Below are positions 62,637 through 64,000 of a DNA stretch of 64,000 nucleotides, piece by piece; position 1 is the first letter of the stretch, and each line of letters starts with the position of its first letter. Where the stretch lies: positions 1-64,000 of the forward strand of contig NZ_JACJIM010000005.1 of NCBI RefSeq assembly GCF_014138435.1, written 5' to 3'. Below the pieces are notes generated by a model. It was given only the letters and a program-made list of their open reading frames with translations. It was not told where the DNA came from and made no database searches. Source of the DNA: Methylobacterium fujisawaense. GTDB lineage: Bacteria > Pseudomonadota > Alphaproteobacteria > Rhizobiales > Beijerinckiaceae. The translations under genes were made by a program, and so were the position numbers.

Positions 62637-63043
62637 CAGACGCGCCAGGCCACGCGGGCCGGCCAGGGGCCGAGCGCGAGGCCGGCGGGGCTCTTCACCG
62701 CCCAGCCCAGAGGGCAGCGGATCGCGCAGGCCGGCCCGACGCGCGGGTGCGCGACGAGGCCGACATCGCCGGTGCGCGGGGATTCGGTGGTCGCGAAGCC
62801 GGATTCCGTCATCAGCGCGCGCACCACGGTCTCGAAGCCGCCGCGGCGGCGGACCGTCCGCAGGGCGCCCAGCGCCGTGCGGTAGTGCCCGCGCAGGCGC
62901 GCGGCCGGATCGACGCCGCGCCGGACGCGGCACCAGTCGGCCATCACCAGCGCGCAATCGCACGCCCCCCAGGCGAAGCTCGCCCGGGCCATGGCGCGCA
63001 GGAAGGCGCTCAGCTGCTGGTCTCCGGGATCTCGGGATTCCAT
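62636..63043 (-). CDS. DUF6950 family phage tail protein
   Basis: 135 residues from the ATG at 63043, with the pattern SFAWGACDCALVMADWCRVRRGVDP and a conserved DVGLVAHPRVGPACAI, matching DUF6950 proteins found in tail modules of siphovirus-like prophages, where an NlpC/P60-like hydrolase often sits. The cysteine (C in GACDC) and a later histidine are compatible with a papain-like hydrolase fold. It overlaps both neighbours. Confidence 0.7.
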   Translation of the reverse strand: MESRDPGDQQLSAFLRAMARASFAWGACDCALVMADWCRVRRGVDPAARLRGHYRTALGALRTVRRRGGFETVVRALMTESGFATTESPRTGDVGLVAHPRVGPACAIRCPLGWAVKSPAGLALGPWPARVAWRV

Positions 63044-63594
63044 GGCCGTCTTCGGTTGATCATCTGGGCGATGTCGAACAGGCCGGCATCGCCGGGATGG
63101 CGGCGCTGCTGGTCGGCGTCGGTCAGGTTGCCGAAGGGCGGCAGGCCCCGGCGGGAGAACCGGGTCTCGGCGGTGAGCTGGGCGGTCCAGGCATCCGGCC
63201 CGGCGGCCGTGTGGGTCAGCCGGTCCATCACGCCGCGGTAGAGCGTGTACAGGCCGCCCAGCGGCGCGAGGTCGGCGCCGTAGAGCTGGAGGTAGACGCG
63301 GCAGTCGCGGCCCTTCACCGCGGTCCGGGCGTCGATCACGTCGCGGGCGATCTCCGGCCCGACGCCGGCGAGGGTGAAGGTCACCAAAGGGGCGATGCCG
63401 CCGACCGCGCTCTCGATATCCGAGACCGATCCCAGCCCGCCCAGGCCCTGCCAGTCGTGGCCGCCGGCCCGGAGCGTGCCGAACCCGGCATGGACCCGCT
63501 GCGGGGCGTCGCGGAAGTCGAAGAAGGCCAGGACCTCGGCGGTGATGGTCTCGCCCCGAAGAGCGGCTGCGCCAGCTTCGTCGAAGATCGACAT
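63010..63594 (-). CDS. Phage tail protein (baseplate/tip module)
   Basis: 194 residues from the ATG at 63594 (ATGA overlap with the tape measure stop). It reads ALRGETITAEVLAFFDFRDA and DVIDARTAVKGRDCRVYLQLYGADLAPLG, similar to the protein that follows the tape measure gene in many siphovirus-like prophages and gene transfer agents (DUF2163-like). It overlaps the next gene by 34 bases. The exact family was not verified. Confidence 0.6.
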   Translation of the reverse strand: MSIFDEAGAAALRGETITAEVLAFFDFRDAPQRVHAGFGTLRAGGHDWQGLGGLGSVSDIESAVGGIAPLVTFTLAGVGPEIARDVIDARTAVKGRDCRVYLQLYGADLAPLGGLYTLYRGVMDRLTHTAAGPDAWTAQLTAETRFSRRGLPPFGNLTDADQQRRHPGDAGLFDIAQMINRRRPWNPEIPETSS

Positions 63595-64000
63595 CAGCCC
63601 ACCCGCGCGTAGCGCCTCTGCCCGGTGGCGACGATCCCGTTGATGTTCCGGCTGATGGTCTGGTGCACCTGTGCCATGCCGGCCGAGACCCCGCGCTGGA
63701 TGGCGGCCTGGATCTCGCTGTTGCCCTGCGCACCACGGGCGTCGATCGCGATGGCGACGGGTTGCGGCCCGTCGCCTGCCGCGTTCGCGTTTGCGGGCAT
63801 CGGCATGTTCGGGAGCGTCGCGAGGTTGGGCATGGCGAATCCGACCGGGCCACCGTCGGCGTAGCCGGGCAAGCCGAGCCGCATGGCGTTGACCACGTGC
63901 GGGCCGCCAAAGCGGGCGACATCCGCCTGCGACCACACCACCTCGCCCGCGTGCACGATGCCGGCCGGCTGGTTGCGGCCGCCGTAACCGGTGAAGCCGC
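63594..64000 (-). CDS. Phage tail tape measure protein, C-terminal part
   Basis: The frame is open from 63594 to the right edge, so only the C-terminus is seen. It contains GFTGYGGRNQPAGIVHAGEVV and the segment LGLPGYADGGPVGFAMPNLA, which are typical of the end of lambda-type tape measure proteins ('GIVHxGEVV' precedes the last helix). The full gene should be several kilobases and lie right of the window. It sets tail length during assembly. Confidence 0.8.
   Translation of the reverse strand, partial: GFTGYGGRNQPAGIVHAGEVVWSQADVARFGGPHVVNAMRLGLPGYADGGPVGFAMPNLATLPNMPMPANANAAGDGPQPVAIAIDARGAQGNSEIQAAIQRGVSAGMAQVHQTISRNINGIVATGQRRYARVG

Overview
The window is very GC-rich and reads like a chromosome segment of a Methylobacterium/Methylorubrum-type alphaproteobacterium. 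The support is indirect: a DUF6894 protein, many PAS/GAF sensor kinases of the HWE type, paralogous PF04392 binding proteins, a LivM-LivG fusion and a LuxR/LuxI pair. The genus is inferred from gene content, not from a marker gene.

Layout. (1) 1-184: the cut end of a pilus-secretin-like (CpaC) gene abuts a block of C and G homopolymers that looks like an assembly join. (2) 202-5981, minus strand: an operon of a PF04392 binding protein, a sensor histidine kinase, a receiver protein and a receiver-cyclase fusion, joined by 4-nt overlaps, followed by a second PF04392 binding protein. No permease or ATPase gene is present, so the binding proteins may feed the sensor. (3) 6121-10684, minus: a metal or siderophore uptake group (DUF2946-like, PepSY-TM, DUF2946, TonB-dependent receptor). 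(4) 11090-16108, plus: a complete branched-chain amino-acid-type (Liv) ABC transporter with a hairpin between livK and livH. (5) 17411-20458: a large hybrid histidine kinase. (6) 21069-28327: two tRNA genes, then an accessory region with a small membrane protein, a LuxR/LuxI quorum-sensing pair plus a small partner gene, a broken tyrosine recombinase and a Gabija-like defence pair (GajA/GajB). A perfect inverted repeat overlaps the luxI ribosome binding site. (7) 28898-35598: sensors, including a GAF-PAS-GGDEF cyclase, a VOC protein, two HWE histidine kinases and a response regulator.

(8) 36046-47446: a sulfite-centred locus. It holds two beta-propeller (YVTN) proteins, DUF305, a PF03640 secreted protein, an ECF sigma/anti-sigma pair, a LysR regulator, a broken DUF202 gene, two sulfite-oxidase-fold enzymes, a small cytochrome c, a class III cyclase and a YeiH-type putative sulfate exporter. 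The SorA-like and SorB-like genes are adjacent and probably form a periplasmic sulfite dehydrogenase. (9) 47593-54731: a phosphoglycerate mutase, then small hypothetical genes, a nuclease and one AT-rich gene that matches an ApeA-like HEPN abortive-infection protein. (10) 54840-64000, minus: the distal part of a prophage. Reading in the direction of transcription, it runs from the end of the tape measure gene through tail tip, tail fibre, endolysin and holin, and ends in a tandem set of terminator-like hairpins. The phage continues past the right edge.

The most notable points are the two defence loci (Gabija beside quorum sensing, ApeA beside a prophage), the luxI hairpin, and the binding-protein/two-component/cyclase operon.
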